Assembly: GCA_004143945.1 (NCBI GenBank)
Contig: SEHB01000001.1
Span: 681,918-745,917 of the forward strand
Reading direction: 5' to 3'
Length of the DNA: 64,000 nucleotides
Source of the DNA: Lysobacteraceae bacterium
GTDB taxonomy: Bacteria; Pseudomonadota; Gammaproteobacteria; Xanthomonadales; Rhodanobacteraceae
This document shows positions 52,521 through 61,343 of the stretch, in pieces. The first letter of the stretch is position 1. The number at the start of each line of letters is the position of its first letter. Both the position numbers and the translations under genes were made by a program. Under the pieces are notes generated by a model. The model was not told the origin of the DNA, searched no databases, and was given only the letters and a program-made list of their open reading frames with translations.

Positions 52521-54121
52521 GCAAGGTGCCGGGCATGGTCGTCGACGGCGCTCCGCCGCTGTCTGCCACCGCAGCGCGACAACTGCATGCCGCCGCGGGC
52601 TTCCTGCAGGCACGCGACGCCGAACGCATGCTCGGCGCGCTGCGGGCGGTCCTGGCCGAGGTGCCCGCGCATCCGGACGCGCTGCGCCTGCAGGCCGTCG
52701 CTCTGCAGCTCGCGGGGCGCACCGAAGAGGCGATCGGCGCGCTCGGCAAGGCGCTCGCGCTTCACCCCGCCGATGCACTGCTGCACAACGCACTCGGCGG
52801 CATCCTCGTCGAAGCCGGGCGCGCAGAGGCCTCGCTCGCTGCATTCCGCCGGGCCTGCGAACTGCAGCCGGGACTCGCGTCCGCATGGTGCAACCTCGGC
52901 ATGGTGCTGCAATCGCGCGGCGACATCGCGGAGGCACGATCGTCGTTCGCGCGTGCGCTCGAGGGCGACCCGCGCAACGCGCTGGCGCGAACCGGACTTG
53001 CGAACGCCTGCAAGATGCTCGGCGACACCGCGGGAGCGGCCGCGGAATACCGCGCGGTGCTCGCAGCCGATCCCGGCAACGTGCAGGCGTGGGCCGGAAT
53101 CGGCGAGCTCAAGACGGTTGCACTGGATGACCGGGAGCTCGCGACGCTGCTCGAGCTGCATGCGCGCATGCCCGCGGCCGGCAACGAGTCCGCGGTCGAG
53201 GAACGCGCGATGGTCGGCTTCACGCTCGCGCGCGCGCTCGAGGCGCGCGCGCGCCACGCGGATGCGCTGGCCGTGTTCGACCAGGCGAATGCGGACATGC
53301 GCCGCATCACCCCTTGGGACGCGGCGGCGTTCACGCGCTCGATCGAATCGATCGCGGATGCTTTCGACACCGCGCCGGATCCCGGGGCGGATCGATCGCG
53401 CGGCCGCGAAGTGGTGTTCGTGACGAGCCTGCCGCGAAGCGGCTCGACCCTGGTGGAACAGATCCTCGCCGCGCACTCGCAGGTCGAGGGTGCCGGCGAG
53501 TTGCCGGTGCTCGCCAACCTCGTGCAGGCCGAATCGAGCCGGCGCCGCGAGGCATTCCCGGCCTGGGTGCGCCGCATGGCGCCGGCCGACTGGGCGCGGC
53601 TCGGCGAGGAGTACCTCGCCGTCACGGCGCCGGCGCGGCGCGGCCGCGCCGTGCACGTGGACAAGGCCTTGTTCAACTGGCCACTGGTCGGCGCGATCCG
53701 CGCGATGCTGCCGGGCGCGCGCATCGTCAATTGCCGGCGGGACCCGCTGGAGACCTGCTGGTCGATCTATACCCAGCGCTTCGCGCGCGGGCAACAGGCG
53801 TTCGCGTATGACTTCGCGTCGATCGCGGCCTGCTGGACCGACTACGACCGCATGATGTTCCGCTGGCACGCACGGCATCCGGGTGCGATCCACGAGCTCG
53901 AGCACGAACGACTGTTGGCCGAACCGGAAGCGTCGGTCCGTGCGCTGCTCGACTTCTGCGGCCTGCGCTTCGAACCGGCCTGCCTGCGCGCACATGAAGC
54001 GAAGCGCATCGTGCGCACCGCGAGCGCGGCGCAGGTGCGTGAACCCCTGCGCGCCGAGACCGCGCGCGCGACCGCCTACGGCGCGTTGCTCGATCCGCTG
54101 CGCCGCAGGCTCGGGGCCTGA
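52517..54121 (+). CDS. TPR-sulfotransferase, second of the array
   Basis: 534 residues. The GTG start lies inside the stop of the preceding gene (GTGA overlap), so translation is probably coupled. N-terminal TPRs (about residues 15-190, for example AIGALGKALALHPADALLHNALGGILVEAGRAEASLAAF), hinge IGELKTVALDD, then a complete sulfotransferase domain: VTSLPRSGSTLVEQILAAHSQVEGAGELP (PAPS loop), HVDKALFNWPLVGAIRAMLPGARIVNCRRDPLETCWS, and the family C-terminal RTASAAQVREPL. It should transfer sulfate from PAPS to a hydroxyl or tyrosyl acceptor; the acceptor is unknown. Of the four genes, it has the most conventional active-site signature together with the next one. Confidence 0.85.
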   Translation: MSKVPGMVVDGAPPLSATAARQLHAAAGFLQARDAERMLGALRAVLAEVPAHPDALRLQAVALQLAGRTEEAIGALGKALALHPADALLHNALGGILVEAGRAEASLAAFRRACELQPGLASAWCNLGMVLQSRGDIAEARSSFARALEGDPRNALARTGLANACKMLGDTAGAAAEYRAVLAADPGNVQAWAGIGELKTVALDDRELATLLELHARMPAAGNESAVEERAMVGFTLARALEARARHADALAVFDQANADMRRITPWDAAAFTRSIESIADAFDTAPDPGADRSRGREVVFVTSLPRSGSTLVEQILAAHSQVEGAGELPVLANLVQAESSRRREAFPAWVRRMAPADWARLGEEYLAVTAPARRGRAVHVDKALFNWPLVGAIRAMLPGARIVNCRRDPLETCWSIYTQRFARGQQAFAYDFASIAACWTDYDRMMFRWHARHPGAIHELEHERLLAEPEASVRALLDFCGLRFEPACLRAHEAKRIVRTASAAQVREPLRAETARATAYGALLDPLRRRLGA

Positions 54122-54187
54122 GCGCGTGGGCCGCGCGGGACGAATGCTAAGCTGCGCGCCGCGCCCGCGCTCCGGAGTCTTTCAACC

Positions 54188-55798
54188 ATGAGTGCTCCTG
54201 CAGGACCCGACTCGCCCGATGCACTGGACGCCCGCCTGGCCGGGTTGCCCGCTTCGGTCGCGGACGCGCTGCGCTCCGCACGCGCGCTGCTCGACCAGCG
54301 CGACGCGGCAGCCGCGGAACGCCTGCTCGCCCACGTCGATGGCATCGACCGGCATCCCGAATCGCTGCGCCTGCTCGGCGTTGCGCGGCAGCTGCAGGGT
54401 CGCCATACCGAAGCGATCGCGCTGCTCCGCCAGGCGCTGGACCTTGCTCCGGGTGACGCGCCGATCCTGATCAACCTCGGGCTCGCACTGCGCGACCGTG
54501 GCGAAACCGATGCGGCGCTGGCGAGCCTGCGCCGCGCCTGCGAGGTCGCACCCGGGCTCGCCGCCGCCTGGTACAACCTCGCTCGCCTGCTCGCACGCGG
54601 CCATCACGCGGGCGAAGCGCATGCGGCCTTCGAACGCGCCCTGGAGTGCGATCCCTCGCACGAGCAGGCGCGGCTGCACCACGCCGACATGCTGCGCACG
54701 TTCGGTCGCATCGACGAGGCGATCGCCGGCTACCGCAACCTGCTCGATGGCGGCGTCGCGGCCGAAGCGTGGTTCAGGCTGTCCAACATCAAGACGGTGC
54801 GCTTCGATGCGCGCGAGTGCGCCACGCTCGAGCGGCTGTTTACCTCCGACGCACTCTCGCCCGAGGATCGCGTGCGTACCGGCTTCTCGCTGGTCAAGGC
54901 GCTCGAGGACAACGGGCGACACGCCGCGGCGTTCTCGGCCATGGTCACCGCGAATGCGATGCAGCGGCGCCGCGTGCAGTGGGACGGCGGCGCCTGGCGC
55001 GCGGGCACGTCGCAGATCCTGCGCGCATTCGAGCGACCACCTGCGGGTTCGCCGGTCGCGCAGGGGAGCGAGGTGATCTTCATCGTCAGCCTTCCGCGTT
55101 CGGGATCGACGCTGGTCGAACAGGTGCTCGCTTCCCATCCCGAGGTGGAAGGCGCGAACGAGCTGTCCGACCTCGGCGACGTGCTGCAGGCCGAATCGGA
55201 TCGACGCGACCAGGCGTTCCCGGCATGGGTCGCCGACGCCACGCCCGCCGACTGGCAAAGGCTGGGGCGCGACTACCTCGATCGCACGGCGCGTTGGCGC
55301 CAGTCGTGCCCCCGATTCACCGACAAGGGACTCAGCAACTGGCGCCACATCGGTGCCGCGATGGCGATGCTTCCCGGCGCACGCTTCGTCGATTGCCGCA
55401 GGGATCCGCTTGAAACCTGCCTGTCGTGCTTCCGGCAACTGTTCGCGCGCGGCCAGGGCTGGGCGTACGACATGCTGGAACTGGTCGCGTTCTGGCACGA
55501 CTACGATCGCGCGATGCGGACCTGGAGCAGCCGCTACCCGGCTGCGATCCGCAGCCAGTCGCACGAGCACCTGGTCACCGACCCGGAAGCCGAGATTCGT
55601 GCGCTGCTCGCATTCTGCGGACTGCCGTTCGACGCGGCCTGCCTCGCGCCGCACCAGACGTCGCGCGCGGTGCGCACGATCAGCGCGGCGCAGGTGCGCG
55701 AGCCCATGCGTGTCGACACCGCCCGCGCGTGGCGCTACGGCGACCTGCTGCTTCCGATGCGCCTCGCGCTGGAGCGCGCGCCCGGCGCCCTCGCCTGA
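54188..55798 (+). CDS. TPR-sulfotransferase, third of the array
   Basis: 536 residues. CCGGAG lies before the ATG, and a TAAGCT hexamer at 54148-54153 in the 66-bp gap may be a -10, so this gene can start a second transcript. N-terminal TPRs (AIALLRQALDLAPGDAPILINLGLALRDRGETDAALASL and following), hinge LSNIKTVRFDARECATLERLF, then the sulfotransferase domain: IVSLPRSGSTLVEQVLASHPEVEGANEL, RFTDKGLSNWRHIGAAMAMLPGARFVDCRRDPLETCLS and TISAAQVREPM. It is closely related to the flanking genes along its whole length. Its stop overlaps the next start by 1 nt (TGATG). Confidence 0.85.
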   Translation: MSAPAGPDSPDALDARLAGLPASVADALRSARALLDQRDAAAAERLLAHVDGIDRHPESLRLLGVARQLQGRHTEAIALLRQALDLAPGDAPILINLGLALRDRGETDAALASLRRACEVAPGLAAAWYNLARLLARGHHAGEAHAAFERALECDPSHEQARLHHADMLRTFGRIDEAIAGYRNLLDGGVAAEAWFRLSNIKTVRFDARECATLERLFTSDALSPEDRVRTGFSLVKALEDNGRHAAAFSAMVTANAMQRRRVQWDGGAWRAGTSQILRAFERPPAGSPVAQGSEVIFIVSLPRSGSTLVEQVLASHPEVEGANELSDLGDVLQAESDRRDQAFPAWVADATPADWQRLGRDYLDRTARWRQSCPRFTDKGLSNWRHIGAAMAMLPGARFVDCRRDPLETCLSCFRQLFARGQGWAYDMLELVAFWHDYDRAMRTWSSRYPAAIRSQSHEHLVTDPEAEIRALLAFCGLPFDAACLAPHQTSRAVRTISAAQVREPMRVDTARAWRYGDLLLPMRLALERAPGALA

Positions 55799-57459
55799 TG
55801 GCGCCCAGCGAACCCGGCAGCGTCGGCGCGGCCGGCCATCCGGTGTCCGCCGCACGCCTGACCGGGCTGTCCCCGACCGCAATCTCCCTGCTGCGCGAGG
55901 CAGGTGCGGATCTCGCGCGGGGCGACGCTGCCGCCGCGCAGGCGCACCTCGATGGCGCACTCGCGCTCGCGCCGAATCACCCGGACGTACTGCGCCTCGC
56001 CGCGATCGCCGCGTTGCATCAGGGACGCGCGAGGGATGCGCAGCGGATGCTGCGCATCGCGCTGTCGCATGCGCCACTCGATCCCCTGCTGCACACGAAC
56101 CTCGGCAGTGCCCTGCGCGCCACCGGCGATGCCGATGGGGCGATCGATGCCTTCGAGCGCGCGTGTGCACTCGCACCCGACCTCGCGGCCGCCTGGTACA
56201 ACCTCGGGAAGGCCTGCCGCGCGCTGCAGTTCACGCAACGCGCATGCGAGTCGCTGCAACGCGCGGTGGCGCTCGCGCCGGCGCATGCGCCTGCGCGCGT
56301 GCTGCTCGGCGACACCCTCAAGACGCTTGGTCGCATCGACGAGGCGCACGCGGCATGGCGTGGCGCACTCGAGATCGATCCGTGCAATGCGCAGGCGTGG
56401 TGGGGGATCGCGAACCTCAACACGGTTCGCTTCGACAGGAGCGATGCCGAACGACTGCGCGCCCTGTGCACGCGCGCGGACGCGGGCGATGAAGAGCGCT
56501 GCCTCGCTCAGTTCAGCCTCGCGCGCGCACTCGAGGACGGGGGCGACTACGCCGGGGCATGGTCGATGCTGCATCAGGCGAACGCCGCGCGCCGCGCAAT
56601 GCATCCCTGGGATGCGGGCGCGTTTTCCGAGTACGCCGCCTCCATCGGGGCCGCGTTTTCCGGCCCGGTCGCCACAGCAACGGGCGATGCGGGCGCTGAA
56701 GTGGTCTTCATCGTGAGCCTCCCGCGCTCGGGTTCGACCCTCGCTGAACAGATCATCGCCTCCCACCCCGAGGTGGAGGGTGCCGGCGAACTGCCCGACC
56801 TCGCCGAGGTCCTCGCGGCGGAATCGACACGCCGCGGCCAGGCGTTTCCCGCATGGGTCGCGGATGCGACCGCACACGACTGGGCGCGCCTCGGCGGCGA
56901 GTACCTGCGACGCACCGCACGCTGGCGCAAAGCGAGGCCCCGCTCGACCGATAAGGGGCTCGACAACTGGATGCTCATCGGTGCGGCCGCGGCGATGCTG
57001 CCCGGCGCGCGCTTCGTCGACTGCCGGCGCGAGCCACTCGAGACCGCGCTCGCCAACTACCGCCAGTGGTTCAGCGAAGGACAGCGCTTCAGCTATGGCC
57101 TGTCCGACATCGCGGCCGTCATCGCGAGTCACGCGCGGCTGATGGACGGCTGGGCGCGACGGCTCGGTTCGCGCCTGTACCGGCTTCAGCTCGAGCACCT
57201 TCAGCGCGAACCGGAGGGCGAGATCCGGAAACTGCTCGCGGGCCTCCGGCTCGCCTACGATGCGGCATGCCTGACCCCCCACCGCAACACGCGCGGCGTC
57301 CGCACCGCGAGCGCCGCCCAGGTCCGCGAGCCGCTGAGCCGGGACACGCGCAGGGCGCACCTCTATGGCGACCTGCTCGACCGCCTCGCCGAGGCACTGC
57401 GGGCCGCGCAGCAGCACCGGCGCGAGGATTTCCCCTCGCCATCCGCAGCACGCGAATGA
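55798..57459 (+). CDS. TPR-sulfotransferase, fourth of the array
   Basis: 553 residues. The ATG shares one base with the preceding stop codon (TGATG). TPRs cover about residues 30-210 (AAQAHLDGALALAPNHPDVLRLAAIAALHQGRARDAQRML is the first clear one), hinge IANLNTVRFDRSDAERLRAL, then IVSLPRSGSTLAEQIIASHPEVEGAGELPDL, RSTDKGLDNWMLIGAAAAMLPGARFVDCRREPLETALANY and RTASAAQVREPL. Compared with its neighbours it has Glu in place of Asp in the CRR(D/E)PLE motif and a 25-residue Arg/Ala-rich tail. The active-site loop is intact. It is the last gene before the promoter of the large secreted protein. Confidence 0.85.
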   Translation: MAPSEPGSVGAAGHPVSAARLTGLSPTAISLLREAGADLARGDAAAAQAHLDGALALAPNHPDVLRLAAIAALHQGRARDAQRMLRIALSHAPLDPLLHTNLGSALRATGDADGAIDAFERACALAPDLAAAWYNLGKACRALQFTQRACESLQRAVALAPAHAPARVLLGDTLKTLGRIDEAHAAWRGALEIDPCNAQAWWGIANLNTVRFDRSDAERLRALCTRADAGDEERCLAQFSLARALEDGGDYAGAWSMLHQANAARRAMHPWDAGAFSEYAASIGAAFSGPVATATGDAGAEVVFIVSLPRSGSTLAEQIIASHPEVEGAGELPDLAEVLAAESTRRGQAFPAWVADATAHDWARLGGEYLRRTARWRKARPRSTDKGLDNWMLIGAAAAMLPGARFVDCRREPLETALANYRQWFSEGQRFSYGLSDIAAVIASHARLMDGWARRLGSRLYRLQLEHLQREPEGEIRKLLAGLRLAYDAACLTPHRNTRGVRTASAAQVREPLSRDTRRAHLYGDLLDRLAEALRAAQQHRREDFPSPSAARE

Positions 57460-57554
57460 TGCGGCAGCGCCGCATCCATTCATGTCCGGAAGCACCTCGG
57501 CGACGGCACGTTCGGACGGGTGCCGAAACGGGCAAATCGGCACTGCAAATCCGA

Positions 57555-57584
57555 TTGCAAACTGTGGTAACGGTCTGCTACGGT
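57555..57584 (+). promoter_or_regulatory. Predicted promoter of the large secreted protein
   Basis: TTGCAA (57555-57560) and TACGGT (57579-57584) are spaced by 18 bp, 47 bp before the ATG at 57632. GGGGAG (57616-57621) is the Shine-Dalgarno. Confidence 0.55.
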
Positions 57585-57631
57585 CTGGCGCGTTGTACCG
57601 TCCCACAATTAACTTGGGGAGTAGAACGCTC

Positions 57632-60600
57632 ATGCGCAAGTCCACCCTCGCCATCAGTGTGGCGGCTGCGTTTTCGGCGCAGGCCTTCATGGCCACCGAC
57701 AACGCGACCGCCGCCGACAAGACCGTGCGCCAAAAGGCCTCGGGCCCCGTACCCAACAGCAGCGCGCAATTCCCGATCCAGCCACGCGGCTCGGTCCTTT
57801 ACGATCAGTCTGGCACCGTGTCCAATGGCGCGGCGATCCAGTTCTCCGGCAGCATCTACGATTCCGAAGGCGCCGACGACTTCGTCGTCACCGATGCCAG
57901 CGGCTGGTCCGTCAGCGGGGTGAACCTGCAGACGAGCTTCAGCGACGTGGCGCCGGGCGGAATCACGTACGACGTCAACTTCTACGCGGACAGCGGCGGC
58001 ACGCCCGGCGCAACCGCGGCCTGCTCGTATCCCGGCGTCTCCGGAACGCTCGACGGCACCGCCACGGCGCTTTCGATCTCGCTGCCCGCGCCCTGCGATC
58101 TCGCGCAGGGCACGTACTGGCTGTCGGTGGTGCCGAACTTCACCTGGCCGCCGCAGTTCTACTGGTCGCTCGATGCCAACGCGACGATCGGTTCGCCAGG
58201 CCAGTGGCGCAATCCGGGCGACGGCTACGCCAGCGGCTGCACGGCGTGGTCGCCGACGACCTCTTGCGGATTCGCCGAAACCAATTACCTGTTCCAGGTC
58301 ATCGGCGCGGTGGGTGGCGGCGGCGGCGGCTGCAACGCCGGCGAACTCTGCCTCGAAGTCACGCTCGGCACCGACACGACCGCCGGAGCCTGCGGCACGA
58401 CCGACACGCTCGACGTCAGCGTCGGCGACCAGGTCAACTACTGCTACACGGTCACCAACGACACCGGCACCACGCTGCAATTCCACACGCTCGTCGACAA
58501 CGTCAATGGCACGATCTTCAGCCTGTTGCCGCAGACGCTCGCCGATGGCGCGACCTTCCAGTACAACCGCATCGATACGGCCGGCACGACCGAAGTCGTG
58601 ACCTCGACCTGGACCGCGCAGGACGTACCGCCGGGTTACACCGCGGAAGTCACCGGCGGGGGCGCGATCACCGATCGCGTGTTCTGCGACGGATTCGACG
58701 GCGTTGCGTGCGATCCGGGTGGCGAAGGCGGTTTCATCGACATCAGCGGCAGCGGCACGCCGCTCGGCCTCGGCGACGATGGCGAAGCCAACGTCACGAT
58801 GCCGTTCTCGGTCACGCTCTACGGCACCACCTCGAACCAGCTGCGCGTCGGCAACAACGGTGCGATCCTGTTCGGCGCGACCGCAGGTGACATCGCATTC
58901 ACGAACACGCCGCTTCCGATGGCGGGCGCAGGTCCGACCATCGCACCGCTGTGGGACGATTTCGACGGCACCCAGGGCGACGTCTACCACGGCACGATCG
59001 GCACCGCGCCGAACCGCCAGTTCGTCGTGCAGTGGCACAATCGCGCGCACTACCCGGGTTCGGGCAACACCGACGGCGCGACGTTCGAAGTCGTGTTCGA
59101 CGAGGCCACCGGCGGTATCTCGTTCGAGTACCTCGACGTGGCGTACAGCGCGATCGACAACGTCTCCTCGGATCCCGACGACTGCACGAACGGCGTGTGC
59201 GCGACGATCGGCCTGCAGTCCGACGACTCGCTGTTCAACGAGTTCTCGTTCATGACCGCGTCGATCACCGACAACTCGGGCATCGCGTGGACGCCGACCA
59301 GCCCCGCGCTGTTCAGCGATGACGACACCACCACGTTGAACGTCGGCGCCCCGGACATCGAAGTCGATCCGACCTCGGTCTCGGGCACCGTTCCGGAAGG
59401 CGACACCACGACCCTCGATCTCGACATCAACAATGTCGGCAATCGCGACCTCGACTGGAGCACCGAAGAAGCACCGGGCCCGACCGCGCACTTCCCGCCG
59501 CCGGGCACGCGCTTCGCGATGCCGCTCGGTGATACGGCGCGCGCCAACATGGGCCCTGCCCCGCTCGCGCTGCGCAAGCCGGCCAACAAGGCGCCGGGCC
59601 CGCACGCGGCACCGAACGGCGGCGGCGTCCCGGTGTTCGCAGCCGACATCTACAACGGCACGTTCATCACGTTCGACGCACTGGTGCCGGGCGCGACCAC
59701 GCAGGTCAACACGCACGACTATGCACTGGTCGGCGGCGCCTTCATCGACGGTGACTTCTCCACGATGTATGCGATCGACGGTTTCTCCGCCGGTCACACC
59801 AACGACTTCGTGACCGTCGACACCGCGACCGGCGCGATCTCGCTGATCGCGAATGCACCGAACAGCCTCGGCGAGGGCTGGAGCAGCCTCGATTACGATT
59901 CGACCACGGGCAACCTGTACGGCGCGTCCGCGGCGTGCGGAACGGCTTCGCACCTGTGGACGATCAATCCGGCGACGGGTGCATCGACCCAGGTCGGCGA
60001 GATCACCGGCGCGGCCTGCATCGTCGGCCTCGCGGTGAGCCCGGACGGGCTGATGTACGGTATCGACATCGTGAGCGACGCGCTGTTCGCGATCGACAAG
60101 ACGACGGGCGCAGCCTCGCTGATCGGCTCGATCGGCTTCAACGCGAACTATGCGCAGGACATGGCGTTCGACCAGGCGACCGGCGTGCTGTACTTCGCCG
60201 GCTTCGATGGTGGCGCGTTCACCGACCAGATCTACACCGTAGACCTGACCACCGGTGCGGCCACGGCGGTCGGCAACATCGGCGCGGGCCTGGCCGAAGT
60301 CGACGCGATGGCGATCATGACCGCTGGCGGTCCGTGCTCGCAGCCGACCGACCTGCCGTGGCTGTCGATCGCGCCGGCTTCCGGCACGACCGCGCCGGGC
60401 GGCAGCACGCCGCTCTCCCTGTCGATCGATCCGGGTGCGGCTACCGAAGGCGACGTGCTCAGCGGAACGATCTGCATCTCGAGCAACGATCCGGACGAGC
60501 ACCGCGTGGAAGTGCCGGTCGAGGTCACGGTGGGCCCGGGTGGCGGCGGCGGTGACGTCGTCGACAGCGGCGTGGTGAACATCGCCGTCCCGGCGACGTT

Positions 60601-61003
60601 CGATGGCGTCTACCTCAACTGGTTGACGGGCGCCACCTGCACGGCCGCGTGCACGGCTGCGAACTTCATGTTCAATCCGTACGGCACCACGAACATGTCG
60701 TTCTTCTGGCCGAGTGGCGGCGGTGCGCAGACCGGCGGCGTGGGTACGGGTGCTGTCTATGACGTGCTCGCTTCCGGCGCGACCATCGGTCCTGCCTCCA
60801 CGTACGTCACGTCCACGGCCACGACGGCAACGGCCACGTGGCGCGCGGGCGTGACGGGTGGTTACCTCGGCTTCCGCTTCGTGAATGCGGGCGTGACCAA
60901 CTACGGCTATGCGCAGATCAACACGACGGCACCGGGCGGATTCCCGGCGACCATCGTGCGCTACTGGTACAACAGCGCCGGCGACCCGATCACGATCCCG
61001 TGA
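57632..61003 (+). CDS. Large secreted multidomain beta protein
   Basis: 1123 residues with a signal peptide (AISVAAAFSAQAFMA, cleaved near residue 28). Domains in order: a jelly-roll-like region (about 50-225), a DUF11-like Ig domain (240-345) ending with the motif DRVFCDGFDG, a nidogen-like beta region (365-565, TLYGTTSNQLRVGNNGAILFG), and a BACON-like Ig fold (570-620 and 900-970) interrupted by a beta-propeller of about 240 residues with NLYGAS, GLMYGI and VLYFAGFDGG blades. The C-terminal domain of about 145 residues (975-1123) is shared with the next protein. No enzyme motifs. It looks like an adhesin or surface-layer type exoprotein. A strong terminator follows. Confidence 0.78.
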   Translation: MRKSTLAISVAAAFSAQAFMATDNATAADKTVRQKASGPVPNSSAQFPIQPRGSVLYDQSGTVSNGAAIQFSGSIYDSEGADDFVVTDASGWSVSGVNLQTSFSDVAPGGITYDVNFYADSGGTPGATAACSYPGVSGTLDGTATALSISLPAPCDLAQGTYWLSVVPNFTWPPQFYWSLDANATIGSPGQWRNPGDGYASGCTAWSPTTSCGFAETNYLFQVIGAVGGGGGGCNAGELCLEVTLGTDTTAGACGTTDTLDVSVGDQVNYCYTVTNDTGTTLQFHTLVDNVNGTIFSLLPQTLADGATFQYNRIDTAGTTEVVTSTWTAQDVPPGYTAEVTGGGAITDRVFCDGFDGVACDPGGEGGFIDISGSGTPLGLGDDGEANVTMPFSVTLYGTTSNQLRVGNNGAILFGATAGDIAFTNTPLPMAGAGPTIAPLWDDFDGTQGDVYHGTIGTAPNRQFVVQWHNRAHYPGSGNTDGATFEVVFDEATGGISFEYLDVAYSAIDNVSSDPDDCTNGVCATIGLQSDDSLFNEFSFMTASITDNSGIAWTPTSPALFSDDDTTTLNVGAPDIEVDPTSVSGTVPEGDTTTLDLDINNVGNRDLDWSTEEAPGPTAHFPPPGTRFAMPLGDTARANMGPAPLALRKPANKAPGPHAAPNGGGVPVFAADIYNGTFITFDALVPGATTQVNTHDYALVGGAFIDGDFSTMYAIDGFSAGHTNDFVTVDTATGAISLIANAPNSLGEGWSSLDYDSTTGNLYGASAACGTASHLWTINPATGASTQVGEITGAACIVGLAVSPDGLMYGIDIVSDALFAIDKTTGAASLIGSIGFNANYAQDMAFDQATGVLYFAGFDGGAFTDQIYTVDLTTGAATAVGNIGAGLAEVDAMAIMTAGGPCSQPTDLPWLSIAPASGTTAPGGSTPLSLSIDPGAATEGDVLSGTICISSNDPDEHRVEVPVEVTVGPGGGGGDVVDSGVVNIAVPATFDGVYLNWLTGATCTAACTAANFMFNPYGTTNMSFFWPSGGGAQTGGVGTGAVYDVLASGATIGPASTYVTSTATTATATWRAGVTGGYLGFRFVNAGVTNYGYAQINTTAPGGFPATIVRYWYNSAGDPITIP

Positions 61004-61031
61004 TCCGCAAGCCGGACTGAGGCGTGATCTC

Positions 61032-61060
61032 GAGGCGGGGGAAACCCCGCCTCTTTTTTT
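61032..61060 (+). terminator. Intrinsic terminator after the large secreted protein
   Basis: A 9-bp stem GAGGCGGGG/CCCCGCCTC with a GAAA tetraloop (61032-61053) is followed by seven T residues, 29 bp after the stop codon. It is the clearest terminator in the window. Confidence 0.95.
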
Positions 61061-61120
61061 GCCTTCAGCCGGGTCACGCTGCGCGCCCATGTGAAGACTT
61101 GCCGCGTGGCGCACGGACAG

Positions 61121-61150
61121 TTGCTTTGTGCAGTGCGACGCGCCTATGCT
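61121..61150 (+). promoter_or_regulatory. Possible promoter upstream of the second large secreted protein
   Basis: TTGCTT (61121-61126) and TATGCT (61145-61150) are spaced by 18 bp. It lies just upstream of a CRP/Clp-type palindrome, about 195 bp before the ATG at 61344. Confidence 0.4.
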
Positions 61151-61162
61151 CGGCCAGCCATC

Positions 61163-61178
61163 TGTGACGCATGTCACA
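61163..61178. promoter_or_regulatory. CRP/Clp-type operator
   Basis: TGTGACGCATGTCACA is a perfect palindrome that matches the TGTGA-N6-TCACA consensus of the CRP family. In Xanthomonadales the homologue Clp controls many exported proteins. The site is about 165 bp upstream of the ATG of the second large secreted protein. It lies just downstream of the TTGCTT-N18-TATGCT pair, so it would repress that promoter or activate one further downstream that I cannot identify. Confidence 0.6.
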
Positions 61179-61343
61179 CGAGGCGCCGGCCTGTCCGGTT
61201 CGTGGTTGGTCGCATGCGACCGCGGACCTGCTGGCTGGATCAGGTTCCACGGGGGAAATCCCAAGCGTGTAATCCGTGCCTGCCCTGTCGGTGGGCGCGT
61301 GGTCGCGGCCGCTTTCGGCCTTTTCGAACCAGGGGTGCATTCA

